Shown here: in pieces, positions 43,811 through 52,234 of the stretch
How positions within the stretch are numbered: the stretch's first letter is position 1
Layout: every line of letters starts with the position of its first letter
Source of the DNA: JBMDXB01 sp048594975
GTDB lineage: Bacteria > Acidobacteriota > Vicinamibacteria > Vicinamibacterales > 2-12-FULL-66-21
Length of the DNA: 64,000 nt
Assembly (NCBI GenBank): GCA_048594975.1
Contig: JBMDXQ010000101.1
Coordinates: 124,001-188,000 of the forward strand
Reading direction: 5' to 3'
Notes under the pieces: generated by a model
Databases searched by the model: none
What the model saw: the letters and a program-made list of their open reading frames with translations, nothing else
What the model was told of the DNA's origin: nothing
Position numbers and translations under genes: made by a program

Positions 43811-45313
43811 ATGCTCGGCCGACGCATCCTGCTCATCAACCCGCCGGTGATCAACGGAATCGCGTTCACGCGGCAGGGCCGCTGCCAGGAGCGTGAGGAG
43901 GTGCTCGGCACCACGAAGCCGCCCTACTCCCTCGCGCTGCTGGCCGCGCTGTTGCGCAACCAGGGCTGCGACGTGCGCCTCGTCGACGCGACAGCCGAGC
44001 GGCTGACGGTCGACGAGGTCGCGGCGCGGCTCGAGGCAGGGGCGTTCGCGCCGACGCTGATCCTGTTCCCCAGCACGACGCCGACGCTCGACGCCGACGC
44101 CGCGCACCTGGCGGCGCTGAAGGCGCGCTACCGCGTGCCGATCGTCTGCTTCGGACCGCACGCGTCCACCACGCCGGCCGAGTCCATGGTTCGTGCCCCC
44201 GGCGTCGACGGCATGCTCGTCGGCGAACCGGAAGAGGGCGCGGGGCAACTCGCCGCGCTGCCCTCGTTCGATCGGGCGGGTGACGTGCCGACGCTGACCT
44301 GGCGCCGCGGCGCCGAGGTGTTCCCCCATCGCAGCCACGGCACCTACGCGGGCTTCCGCGAGATGCCATTTCCTGCCTGGGATCTGCTCGATCTGAGCAC
44401 CTACTCGCTGCCGCTCGTCGACAAGCCGTACGTCATCGTCGAAACCAGCCGTGGGTGCCCGTACACCTGCGACTTCTGCGTCGCGCCGATTCACCAGGGC
44501 CACAAGTTCCGCGAGCGCAGCGCCACCGTGCTGGTCGACGAGATCGAGCGAGCGTACACCGAGCTGGGCATCGAGTTCTTCTATCTCTGGGCGGACACGG
44601 TCACGTTGAACGTGAAGTCGTTCAGCGCGTTCTGCGACGAGCTGATCGCGAGGGAGCTGCCGGTCCGGTGGTTCGGCAACGCCCGCGCCGACAACCTCAC
44701 GGATCCAGCGTTCGTTCACCGCCTGCGCCGCGCCGGGTGCTGGATGCTGGCGCTCGGCATCGAATCCGAGTCGGAGGACGTGCGCAAGGACATGGCGAAG
44801 CGCCTGGAGCGGCAGCGCATCGAGACCGCGTTCCGCAACCTGCGCGAGGCCGGCATTCGCTCCTTTGCCTTCTTCATCTTCGGCTACCCGGGGGAGACCG
44901 AGCAGACGATGGACGCGACCATCGAGTATGCGATCCGGCTGGATCCGGATTTCGCGAACTTCTACCCCGCCGTCCCGTACCCGGGCACGGATCTGTTCAC
45001 CAAGGCGGTTCGCGAGGGGCTGCTCACGCCGGCAGCCGCATCGGACTGGCCGAGGATGGAATACTCGTACTACCTGATGAACGGGCGGGGTCTCGACGAG
45101 CGAGTCGTGATGCGGGCGATCGGGCGGGCCCGGCGGCGGTTCTTTCTGCGGCCGTCCTACCTCGCCCGCCACGCGGGCGACGTGGTCCGGCTGGCGGTGA
45201 CGAAGCGGGCGATTGTCCGGCAGGTGCTCGCGCGCGCGCTGTTCGGCGCGCCGCCCGAGCAGGCGGGCCAGGCTAGCGCACCAGCGGCTCGCGCTCGAGC
45301 TGCGCGGGCGTGA
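43811..45313 (+). CDS. B12-binding-domain radical SAM protein
   Basis: A 500-residue protein with an N-terminal cobalamin-binding-like Rossmann domain (LINPPVINGIAF, then PPYSLALLAALLRNQGCDVRLVDA, CFGPHASTTP) and a radical SAM domain with Cys216-x3-Cys220-x2-Cys223 (CPYTCDFC). Family members include methylases and other tailoring enzymes, for example on lipids, hopanoids and natural products. The B12 His motif is not evident, so cofactor binding is uncertain. Its last 41 bases overlap the convergent GT2 gene. Confidence 0.86.
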   Translation: MLGRRILLINPPVINGIAFTRQGRCQEREEVLGTTKPPYSLALLAALLRNQGCDVRLVDATAERLTVDEVAARLEAGAFAPTLILFPSTTPTLDADAAHLAALKARYRVPIVCFGPHASTTPAESMVRAPGVDGMLVGEPEEGAGQLAALPSFDRAGDVPTLTWRRGAEVFPHRSHGTYAGFREMPFPAWDLLDLSTYSLPLVDKPYVIVETSRGCPYTCDFCVAPIHQGHKFRERSATVLVDEIERAYTELGIEFFYLWADTVTLNVKSFSAFCDELIARELPVRWFGNARADNLTDPAFVHRLRRAGCWMLALGIESESEDVRKDMAKRLERQRIETAFRNLREAGIRSFAFFIFGYPGETEQTMDATIEYAIRLDPDFANFYPAVPYPGTDLFTKAVREGLLTPAAASDWPRMEYSYYLMNGRGLDERVVMRAIGRARRRFFLRPSYLARHAGDVVRLAVTKRAIVRQVLARALFGAPPEQAGQASAPAARARAARA

Positions 45314-46049
45314 AGCGGCGATAGACCGAGTCCCGGGAGGGGTGCGCGCGGTGAAACGCGTACAGGTCGCGCAGCTGCACGAGATACCCCAGGGCTTCCC
45401 GCAGGCTCATCTTGCTCTCGCCCGCCGCGCGATCCTCGAAGACGTAAGGAATTTCGATCACGTGAGCGGGCCGCGCGCGCACCAGCAGTTCGAGGCAGAT
45501 CTTGAACCCGCCGGCGGAGATGCGCACGCCGGCGGTCAGCTCGCGTCGAATCAGGAAGAAGCCCGACGCCGGGTCTCGTACCGGCGTGAGGCCCCGCGCC
45601 AGCAGGCAGGCCGCGCGCGACATCAGCCGGCGTCCGAGCGGCCAGTTGCGGACGCCCGCGCCGGGAATGTACCGGCTGGCGATCACGACCTCTGCGCCGG
45701 TGCGCTGCATCACCGCCGTCATGCGCGGCAGCACCTGCGGCGGGTGGCTGAAGTCGGCGTCGATCACCCCGAGTATCGGCGCCGCGGCCACCTCGAACCC
45801 GGCCATCACCGCCGTCCCCAGTCCGAGCTTGCCCGACCGGTGCACGACGTGGATGCGCTGCCGCCTGGCGAGATCGTCGGCGACCGCCCCGGTCCCGTCC
45901 GGCGAATTGTCGTCGACGACGATAATCTCGGCGTCGAGCTGCTCGGCGGCACATGCGGCAATCAGCGCCGCCACGAGTTCCGGGAGTCTGTCGCGCTCGT
46001 TGTAGGTGGGCACGACGATGGACAGGGCGGCAGGTGGCGGCACGTGCAA
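45273..46049 (-). CDS. Polyprenol-phosphate sugar synthase-like GT2
   Basis: A 258-residue GT2 with IVVPTYNERDRLPELV, VVDDNSPDGTGAVADDL, GVIDADFSHPPQVLP, SRYIPGAGVRNWPLGRRLMSR and DPASGFFLIRRE, the pattern of DPM1-like enzymes. It differs from the copy at 22320 in length and detail. The start could be TTG 46049 or GTG 46043, neither with a ribosome binding site. It is the only minus-strand gene between 20888 and 57908 and overlaps the upstream radical SAM gene tail to tail by 41 bases. Confidence 0.84.
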   Translation of the reverse strand: MHVPPPAALSIVVPTYNERDRLPELVAALIAACAAEQLDAEIIVVDDNSPDGTGAVADDLARRQRIHVVHRSGKLGLGTAVMAGFEVAAAPILGVIDADFSHPPQVLPRMTAVMQRTGAEVVIASRYIPGAGVRNWPLGRRLMSRAACLLARGLTPVRDPASGFFLIRRELTAGVRISAGGFKICLELLVRARPAHVIEIPYVFEDRAAGESKMSLREALGYLVQLRDLYAFHRAHPSRDSVYRRFTPAQLEREPLVR

Positions 46050-46123
46050 GCACTATAATCCAGGGCCGGAGCCCGGCCGGCCCCACCGCGGTTGCGACGC
46101 GACCCGCACCGGTCCCAGTGCGC

Positions 46124-47674
46124 ATGACCGTCCGTGTCGTCTTGACGCTCGCCTGCGCCTTGCTCGTCGTGCGCCTGCCGTCGCTGGTGCAGCCCATGGG
46201 AGCGGACCAGGGGCTGTACGCGTACGTAGGCGAACGCATCCTCGACGGCGGGCTGCCCTACACGGATGCGTGGGATCAGAAGCCGCCGGCGGTGCACTTC
46301 ACCTACGCGGCGCTACGCGCCATCTGGCGGCACGACGGCGTTGTCGCGGCGGCCGATCTCGTCGCTGCGGGAGCAGTCGGCTGGCTGCTCTTCCGCCTCG
46401 GCGCCCTGCTCGCCGGACCGGCGACGGGCGCGGCAGCAGCGCTGATCTTTCTTTTCCTGTCGAACCCGGCCTTCGCGCGGCTGGGCGGCGTCAGCGTCCG
46501 CGCGCAGGCGGAGACGTTCGTCGCCGTTGCGGTCACCGGGGCGATCCTCCTGCTGCTGCGCCGCGGGCCCTCGGCATGGCGGCTCGCAGCGTCGGGCCTC
46601 CTCTTCGGCCTGGCGTTCACGTTCAAGTACAACATGGTGGTGTACCCCGCCGCCGCCGTGCTCATGCTGCTGCTCGCCCCGCGAGAGACGGCGGCGCAAC
46701 CGCTCCGCGCGTCGCTGTTCCTGGCGGTCGGTTTCCTGCTGCCGGTCACCGGGATGCTCGTACTGTTCGCTGCGCGCGGCGCCTGGCTCGATCTGTACTT
46801 CGCTACGATCACCTACAACATCCGGTACTCCGGCGAGACGTACAGCGGACTGGCTGACGCACTCGCCTACCTCCTGACCTTCCCCGTTCAGCATGCGCGG
46901 GTGGACGGGCTCTGGCTGGTCGGCGGACTGGGGTCCGCCGTGCTGCTCGTCGCCGGCGCCTGGCGCCGCGAGCGGCTGATCGCTCCGGTGTGGGTAGCGG
47001 CGGCGTGCCTCGCGGTGGCGATCAACAGCAGCCGCGGGCTGCCGCAGTACTTCGTGCAGGCGGGTCCGGCCCTGGCGCTCGCCGCGGGGTGGGCGGGAAC
47101 GCTCCTGTGGACGCGCCGGACGGCCGTCAACCTGCTGGCGGTCGCCGTGGTGGCATACGGCGTGTGGCGCGTCAACAACTTCCAGAAGCTCGTGGAAAAC
47201 ACGTGGCACGACACCAGGTACAGCGCCGGACTGATGACGCGTGACGAGCACCTGGCGCGCTACGGCACCCCCAACGTGCGCAAGTATTCGGCGATCGCCG
47301 TCGAGGATCTCGCGCAGTACCTGCGCACGCACTCCCGAGCGTCGGACCGGGTGTACATCTTCGGCTTTTCGCCGGGGGCCTACGTCAAGGCGGACCGCGT
47401 CAGCGCGTCGCGGTTCTTCTGGAGCCGGCCGGTCATCGCCGGATTCAACGAGGGCGTTCCCGGATACGGCGCGGCTGGCGTGCTCGCGGACCTGCAGCGA
47501 ACCCGGCCCGCGGTGGTCGCGCTCCAGCAGGTGGATTGGCTCGAGGACGTCGACAATTCGTCCCACTACTTCACCACCCATCCCAAGCTCGGGCCGTGGC
47601 TCCGCGACCACTACGCCCCGGCGCCGGGGCCGACGGGGTTCGACGTCTGGCTGCGGCGGGAGGCGACGCCGTGA
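46124..47674 (+). CDS. GT39/PMT-like membrane glycosyltransferase
   Basis: A 516-residue polytopic protein of the ArnT/PMT_2 group: PMGADQGLYAYVGERILDGGLPYTDAWDQKPP gives the acidic first loop, and about ten membrane helices follow before a soluble C-terminal domain of about 130 residues. It should transfer a sugar from a lipid carrier on the periplasmic face. ATG 46124 was chosen; a GTG at 46118 adds two residues and longer starts run into non-coding sequence. GTGA overlap with the next gene. Confidence 0.78.
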   Translation: MTVRVVLTLACALLVVRLPSLVQPMGADQGLYAYVGERILDGGLPYTDAWDQKPPAVHFTYAALRAIWRHDGVVAAADLVAAGAVGWLLFRLGALLAGPATGAAAALIFLFLSNPAFARLGGVSVRAQAETFVAVAVTGAILLLLRRGPSAWRLAASGLLFGLAFTFKYNMVVYPAAAVLMLLLAPRETAAQPLRASLFLAVGFLLPVTGMLVLFAARGAWLDLYFATITYNIRYSGETYSGLADALAYLLTFPVQHARVDGLWLVGGLGSAVLLVAGAWRRERLIAPVWVAAACLAVAINSSRGLPQYFVQAGPALALAAGWAGTLLWTRRTAVNLLAVAVVAYGVWRVNNFQKLVENTWHDTRYSAGLMTRDEHLARYGTPNVRKYSAIAVEDLAQYLRTHSRASDRVYIFGFSPGAYVKADRVSASRFFWSRPVIAGFNEGVPGYGAAGVLADLQRTRPAVVALQQVDWLEDVDNSSHYFTTHPKLGPWLRDHYAPAPGPTGFDVWLRREATP

Positions 47675-49386
47675 CCGGCGCGGCCGGCGAGATGAGGCCG
47701 CGGACATTCGCCGCCTGGCTCCTCGCCATCCTGGCGGCGGCCGCCGTGCTGCGCGGCCTGTTTCCTGCGGCGGATCCGCCCTGGCGCACCACGGTCGGGA
47801 TCGTGTGGCACGACGAAGGCGCCTGGACCCACAACGCGCGCAATAAGGCGCTCTGGGGCGAGTGGATCCAGGACGCGTGGAACCCCATGTACATCGCGCC
47901 GGTCTTCACGGGCCTCGAGTACGTCTCGTTCCGGTTCCTTGGCGTCGGGCTCGGGCAGGCGCGGCTGATGCCGGCGCTCCTCGGCGTGGTCTCGGTGCTG
48001 GTGATCTCGCTCGGGGTGGCCGGCCTCGCCGGGCACCGGACGGGATTGATTGCGGGCGCGCTGCTGGCGACCAACTACGTGTACGTGATGTGGAACCGGA
48101 CCGCAATGATGGAAGGTCCGATGACCGCGTTCATGGTGGTCGCATGGTACTGCTACGCCCGCGCCCAGCGCGAGCCGCGCTGGGGATGGGTGGCGGGCAT
48201 CTGCGCGCTCGTTGCCTTCTTCACCAAGGCGTCGGCGGCGTTCTTCCTCGCCGCCCTGAGCCTCGACGCCGCCGCGACGGCGCTGGGGCTCTGGCACGCG
48301 GACCACCGGGGACGGCGCGCGGCGTGGGCGACCCTCGGCGGCCTCGCCGTTGGCGGCGTAATGGCGGTGGTCGCGTTCGTCCTGCCCAACTGGAGCGAGT
48401 ACCGGTTCTACAACTGGCAGATGTCGGTCACGAGAAAGCCGGGCTACGGGCTGGGCGACCTGCAGAACCGCGTGTCGTGGTTCGCGACGCGGCACACGCT
48501 CTTCGGCCGGATGTGGTCCATCCTGGTCGTCGCGGCGATGGGGGCACTGAGCACGCTGGCACGCTGGCGTCACACGGACCCAGCGGAACGACTGCTCGTG
48601 CTCTGGCTGGGCCTTGGCGCCCTGGAGGTGGTCGCGCACGACGTCAGCGAACGGCGCTTCGTGATGCTCGTTCCGCCGCTCGTCGCGGTGGCCGCGATCG
48701 TCCTTGGCCGCGAGCGCCGGTTCGCATCCGAGCAGGTGGCCGGGCTGACCCGGCGGGCGGCGCTGCTCGGGCTCCCTGCGGTCGGCTTTGCCGCGTTTGT
48801 CGCGGCCGGCGCGCTCGTCGCCCTCCTGTTTCTCAACGAAAGCTGGCTGACCGTGAGGGTCTCGGCCGCGATCGCCGCGGCGCTCGCCGCCTTCGTGTAC
48901 GGGACGTGGCCGCTCGTGCCGCGCTGGTTGTCGGCCCCGCGCTGGAGCGTGCGGGTGGCGATTGTCGTGGCCGCGCTCCTCGTCAGCGCCGATGTCGTCC
49001 AGTACGTCCAGTGGGCCGCGTCACGGACGTACAAGAACTACGCCGCATCGGTCGAGCTCGGTCGGCACCTGCCACCCGGGACGCTGGTGCACGGCAAGCT
49101 GGCGAACGGCCTGTCGCTGGAGAATCGCATTCGACCGGTGTTCGTGGGGCGCGGGTTCGGCAACTACGACGACCGGAAGCGGCGCGACGATGTGCGATAT
49201 ATTCTCACGTATACCGCACCCAGCCTCGGTTTCGAATCGCAAGCGGGAAACCCGGTGATCGTCGAGGTGCTCGAGGCGTACCCCGGCTGGCGGATCGTGC
49301 AGACCTTCGACGTCAGGGAAACCGGCACCGGACGCGATCAGGCCGCACTCATCGACAAGTTCGGACTGCCGAGTGCGAAGGATTGA
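47671..49386 (+). CDS. GT39/PMT-like membrane glycosyltransferase
   Basis: A 571-residue polytopic protein from the GTG at 47671, or 564 from ATG 47692. The first loop has VWHDEGAWTHNARNKALWG and WNPMYIAPVFTGLEYVSF, typical of GT39; YVMWNRTAMMEGPMTAFM follows. About eleven membrane helices precede a C-terminal soluble domain. It is probably a paralogue of the preceding gene. Tight overlaps on both sides (GTGA; 14 bases with the methyltransferase). Confidence 0.77.
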   Translation: MTGAAGEMRPRTFAAWLLAILAAAAVLRGLFPAADPPWRTTVGIVWHDEGAWTHNARNKALWGEWIQDAWNPMYIAPVFTGLEYVSFRFLGVGLGQARLMPALLGVVSVLVISLGVAGLAGHRTGLIAGALLATNYVYVMWNRTAMMEGPMTAFMVVAWYCYARAQREPRWGWVAGICALVAFFTKASAAFFLAALSLDAAATALGLWHADHRGRRAAWATLGGLAVGGVMAVVAFVLPNWSEYRFYNWQMSVTRKPGYGLGDLQNRVSWFATRHTLFGRMWSILVVAAMGALSTLARWRHTDPAERLLVLWLGLGALEVVAHDVSERRFVMLVPPLVAVAAIVLGRERRFASEQVAGLTRRAALLGLPAVGFAAFVAAGALVALLFLNESWLTVRVSAAIAAALAAFVYGTWPLVPRWLSAPRWSVRVAIVVAALLVSADVVQYVQWAASRTYKNYAASVELGRHLPPGTLVHGKLANGLSLENRIRPVFVGRGFGNYDDRKRRDDVRYILTYTAPSLGFESQAGNPVIVEVLEAYPGWRIVQTFDVRETGTGRDQAALIDKFGLPSAKD

Positions 49387-50206
49387 CGAGCGCGCCATCA
49401 AGGCGCATGCGGACCTGCGGTTCCGGTCCGAGTACGACTACGCGCTGTTCGAGTACTACCGCAGCGCCAAGGTCATCGCGTTTCTCGAACGCGCCGGTGT
49501 GAGCATTCGCGGGTGGGTGCTCGACGCCGGCTGCGGTGGCGGAGGCATGCCGCTGTCGTTCGCCGAGGAGGCGCGCGTGTCGGTCGGCATCGACCCGATT
49601 CCGCGCTTCGGCGACGCCGGCGCCGCCCTGCGGCGCGAGCGCGGGCTGCGCAACCTGCACTTCGCGCTCGCCGACGGCATGGCGCTGCCGTTTCGCGACG
49701 GCGCCTTCGACCTCGTGCTGTCGCACGCGGTCATCGAGCACGTCGCCGACGCGCCACGCTACCTGCGCGAGTGCGCGCGGGTGCTCGCGCCAGGCGGTCA
49801 CATGTACCTCTCGACCTCGCCGTACCTGTCGTTCGCCGGGGCGCACCTCCCGCGGCTGAAGGTCCCCGCGCCGCTGCACCTGCTGCTGGGGCGCCGCGCG
49901 GCGTTCGCCACCTTCCGGTTCCTCGCCCGGCACGCGCCGTGGACGCTGAAGGAGCCAGCCGACGAGAACTCGTTCATCAAGGCGGCGCGCCGCGGCGAGG
50001 TCAAGGCCGACGACCTGCTGGAGAAGGTGCGGCTGGCGCGCCTCCGCGCCCAGATCGGCGGCGCCGGGCTGCGCATCGTCCGCGAAGAGCTGTACATGAC
50101 CGGCACGTTCCGCAAGATGCCCGCCCCGCTGGCGCGCTGGACGCGCGACCACCGCCTCCTGCAGGACGTGTTCATCAGCAACATGGAGTACGTGCTGGTT
50201 GGCTGA
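49373..50206 (+). CDS. Class I SAM-dependent methyltransferase
   Basis: A 277-residue methyltransferase with VLDAGCGGGGMPLSFAEEA (motif I), FDLVLSHAVIEHVADAP and CARVLAPGGHMYLSTSPY. The C-terminal part, with TWTLKEPADENSF-like and LYMTGTFRKMP segments, resembles methyltransferases seen beside glycosyltransferases. GTG start inside the preceding gene, 14-base overlap; the next gene starts before its stop. Confidence 0.83.
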   Translation: MRRIDERAIKAHADLRFRSEYDYALFEYYRSAKVIAFLERAGVSIRGWVLDAGCGGGGMPLSFAEEARVSVGIDPIPRFGDAGAALRRERGLRNLHFALADGMALPFRDGAFDLVLSHAVIEHVADAPRYLRECARVLAPGGHMYLSTSPYLSFAGAHLPRLKVPAPLHLLLGRRAAFATFRFLARHAPWTLKEPADENSFIKAARRGEVKADDLLEKVRLARLRAQIGGAGLRIVREELYMTGTFRKMPAPLARWTRDHRLLQDVFISNMEYVLVG

Positions 50207-51242
50207 CATCGACCGATATCGTCCGGACGACCGGCGCGGCGTCGAGACGCTCTACCGGCGGGTGTTCGGCAACGACGCTGCGGAGGCGAGCCGGCTGCGG
50301 TGGGAGTGGCAGTACCGTCGCAACCCGAACAACCCCGGCCACGAGCCCGAGATCTGGATCGCGCGCGAAGGGCCGGCGATCGTCGGCCAGTACGCCACGA
50401 TGCCGGTGAGGCTCAGAGCCGGGGGCGAGGAGATCCAGGGCTCGTGGGGCATGGACGTCATGGTCGCCCCCGAGCGGCAGCGGCAGGGACTCGGCGAGGC
50501 GCTGTTCCGGACGTGGGACCAGCACGTCGGCGCCTCGCTCGGCCTCGGGCTTTCCGACTCCTCGTACCGGCTGTTCCAGAAGCTGCGCTGGCCGGACGTC
50601 GGCCCGGTCCCCTGCCTGGTCAAGCCGCTCACCCGGCGGGCGCTGCGGCGGCCCAACTGGCCGGTACCCGTCAACCGCCTGGTGTCGGCGCTGACGCTGC
50701 CGTTCGTCAAGATCATCGCCCGCACTCGCCCGCTGCGCGCCGAAGTGCGGCAGATTCACCGGTTCGACGAGAGCTTCACCCGCCTCTGGGACGAGTTCGC
50801 CGGGAAGTTCGACTTGGCCGTGCGCCGTGACTCGGCGTACCTGAACTGGAAGTACGCGAGCGCGCCGCACGTGCGTTACGCCATTGCCGCCCTCCGCCGC
50901 GAAGACCGCGACGTCGGCTACGCCGTCTACCGCCACGTGCACGAGCCGCGGGGCCGCGTCACGCTGCTCGTCGACTTCCTCGCCGACCCGGACGACGCGT
51001 CCGGCTTCAGCACCCTGCTGCACTGGGTCGACCGGGAGGCGCGGCAGGCCGACTCCGATAAGATCCGCACCTTCGCCCTGCACGGCGGCTATCGCCGCGT
51101 GCTCAAGCACTCCGGCTACTTCCAGGTGAAGTCGACCATGGAGTTCGTCGCCAAGGTAAACGCGATCGACGTGGCGCCGTCGTTCTACGAAGATACCGAA
51201 CGCTGGCACGTTACGCTGGGCGATTCCGACCAGGACCGCTGA
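50199..51242 (+). CDS. GNAT-family N-acyltransferase
   Basis: A 347-residue protein. The N-terminal GNAT core has the typical acetyl-CoA loop VMVAPERQRQGLGEALFRTW and the strand VGQYATMPVRL. The second half (FVKIIARTRPLRAEVRQIHRFDESF... DLAVRRDSAYLNWKYASAP) resembles the paired domain found in polysaccharide-locus acyltransferases. It could N-acylate an aminosugar made by the DegT enzyme; that link is inference. TTG start, overlapping the methyltransferase by eight bases. Confidence 0.8.
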   Translation: MADIDRYRPDDRRGVETLYRRVFGNDAAEASRLRWEWQYRRNPNNPGHEPEIWIAREGPAIVGQYATMPVRLRAGGEEIQGSWGMDVMVAPERQRQGLGEALFRTWDQHVGASLGLGLSDSSYRLFQKLRWPDVGPVPCLVKPLTRRALRRPNWPVPVNRLVSALTLPFVKIIARTRPLRAEVRQIHRFDESFTRLWDEFAGKFDLAVRRDSAYLNWKYASAPHVRYAIAALRREDRDVGYAVYRHVHEPRGRVTLLVDFLADPDDASGFSTLLHWVDREARQADSDKIRTFALHGGYRRVLKHSGYFQVKSTMEFVAKVNAIDVAPSFYEDTERWHVTLGDSDQDR

Positions 51243-52234
51243 TGCACCTGCTCGTGGGCATCGACACCGAGGGTGACAACCAGTGGAACGCGGCCGCCCG
51301 AGCCCGCCAGGGCTTCGAGAACATCTACGCGCTGCCACGGCTGCACGCGCTCTTCGCCCGGCACGGGGTCCGGCCGACCTACGTCGTGACCTATCCGGTG
51401 GCGACCGACCGGCGGTCGCGGGATGTGCTCGGGAAGCTGGCCGACGGAGGCGGCTGCGAGATCGGCGCGCACCACCACGCGTGGGAGACGCCGCCCTGCT
51501 CCGAGGACGACGTCCGCCGCCACGCTTATGCGCTGCAGATGCCGCGCGCACGGTTCGCCGAGCAGCTGCAGCACCTCACCGAGGCCATCACCGCGGCGGT
51601 CGGCCACCGGCCGGTGTCCTACCGGTCGGGGCGTTTCGGCTTCTCCGCCGACCACGTGGCGCCGCTCGAGCGTGCCGGGTATCTGGTCGAATCGAGCGTC
51701 GCGCCGCTCTTCTCCGAGGCGCACAAGGGCGGGCCGTCGTTCGTCGAGGCGCCGCTCGCGCCGTACTTCCTCGCCTACGACAGCGCGACCGCGTCGGGCA
51801 GCAGCAACCTGCTCGAGATCCCGGTGTCGGCTGCCCTCAATCGGCGGCTGCCGCGGTTCCTGCGATACGCCTGGGCCCGGGCACCTCGGCCCTACACGAC
51901 CCGGCGTGTGCTGCGCGCGCTGCACCTGCTCCGGCTGCGGTGGCTGCGCCCGTCCTACTCGTCGCTCGCGGACATGGTGTCGCTCGCGCGCGATCTCCAC
52001 CGGGCGGGCGAACCCGTGCTTAACGTCCTCTTCCATTCGAGCGAGGCGATCGTCGGGGGCAGCCCGTACAACAGAACGGAGGCGGAGCTCGACGCCTTCC
52101 GCGATCGCCTGGAACGGTTCTTCGCCTTCGCGATCCGCGACCTGAACGCGGTGCCGGCGACCTTCTCCGAATTCCGCGTGGCGTACGCGGGAACCGGGGA
52201 CATTCGACTCTTCTCGGAACGTGGACAGGGGTGA
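51242..52234 (+). CDS. Polysaccharide deacetylase-like protein
   Basis: A 330-residue NodB-like protein. IDTEGDNQW near residue 8 supplies the first acidic residue, CEIGAHHHAWETPP a His-rich metal motif, and FRPTYVVTYPVA-like and SYRSGRFGF (RPVSYRSGRFG) the arginine block. A late LNVLFHSSEAI resembles the last His motif. It differs from the deacetylase at 19251 in motif detail. Starts on the last base of the upstream gene and overlaps the next as GTGA. Confidence 0.72.
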   Translation: MHLLVGIDTEGDNQWNAAARARQGFENIYALPRLHALFARHGVRPTYVVTYPVATDRRSRDVLGKLADGGGCEIGAHHHAWETPPCSEDDVRRHAYALQMPRARFAEQLQHLTEAITAAVGHRPVSYRSGRFGFSADHVAPLERAGYLVESSVAPLFSEAHKGGPSFVEAPLAPYFLAYDSATASGSSNLLEIPVSAALNRRLPRFLRYAWARAPRPYTTRRVLRALHLLRLRWLRPSYSSLADMVSLARDLHRAGEPVLNVLFHSSEAIVGGSPYNRTEAELDAFRDRLERFFAFAIRDLNAVPATFSEFRVAYAGTGDIRLFSERGQG

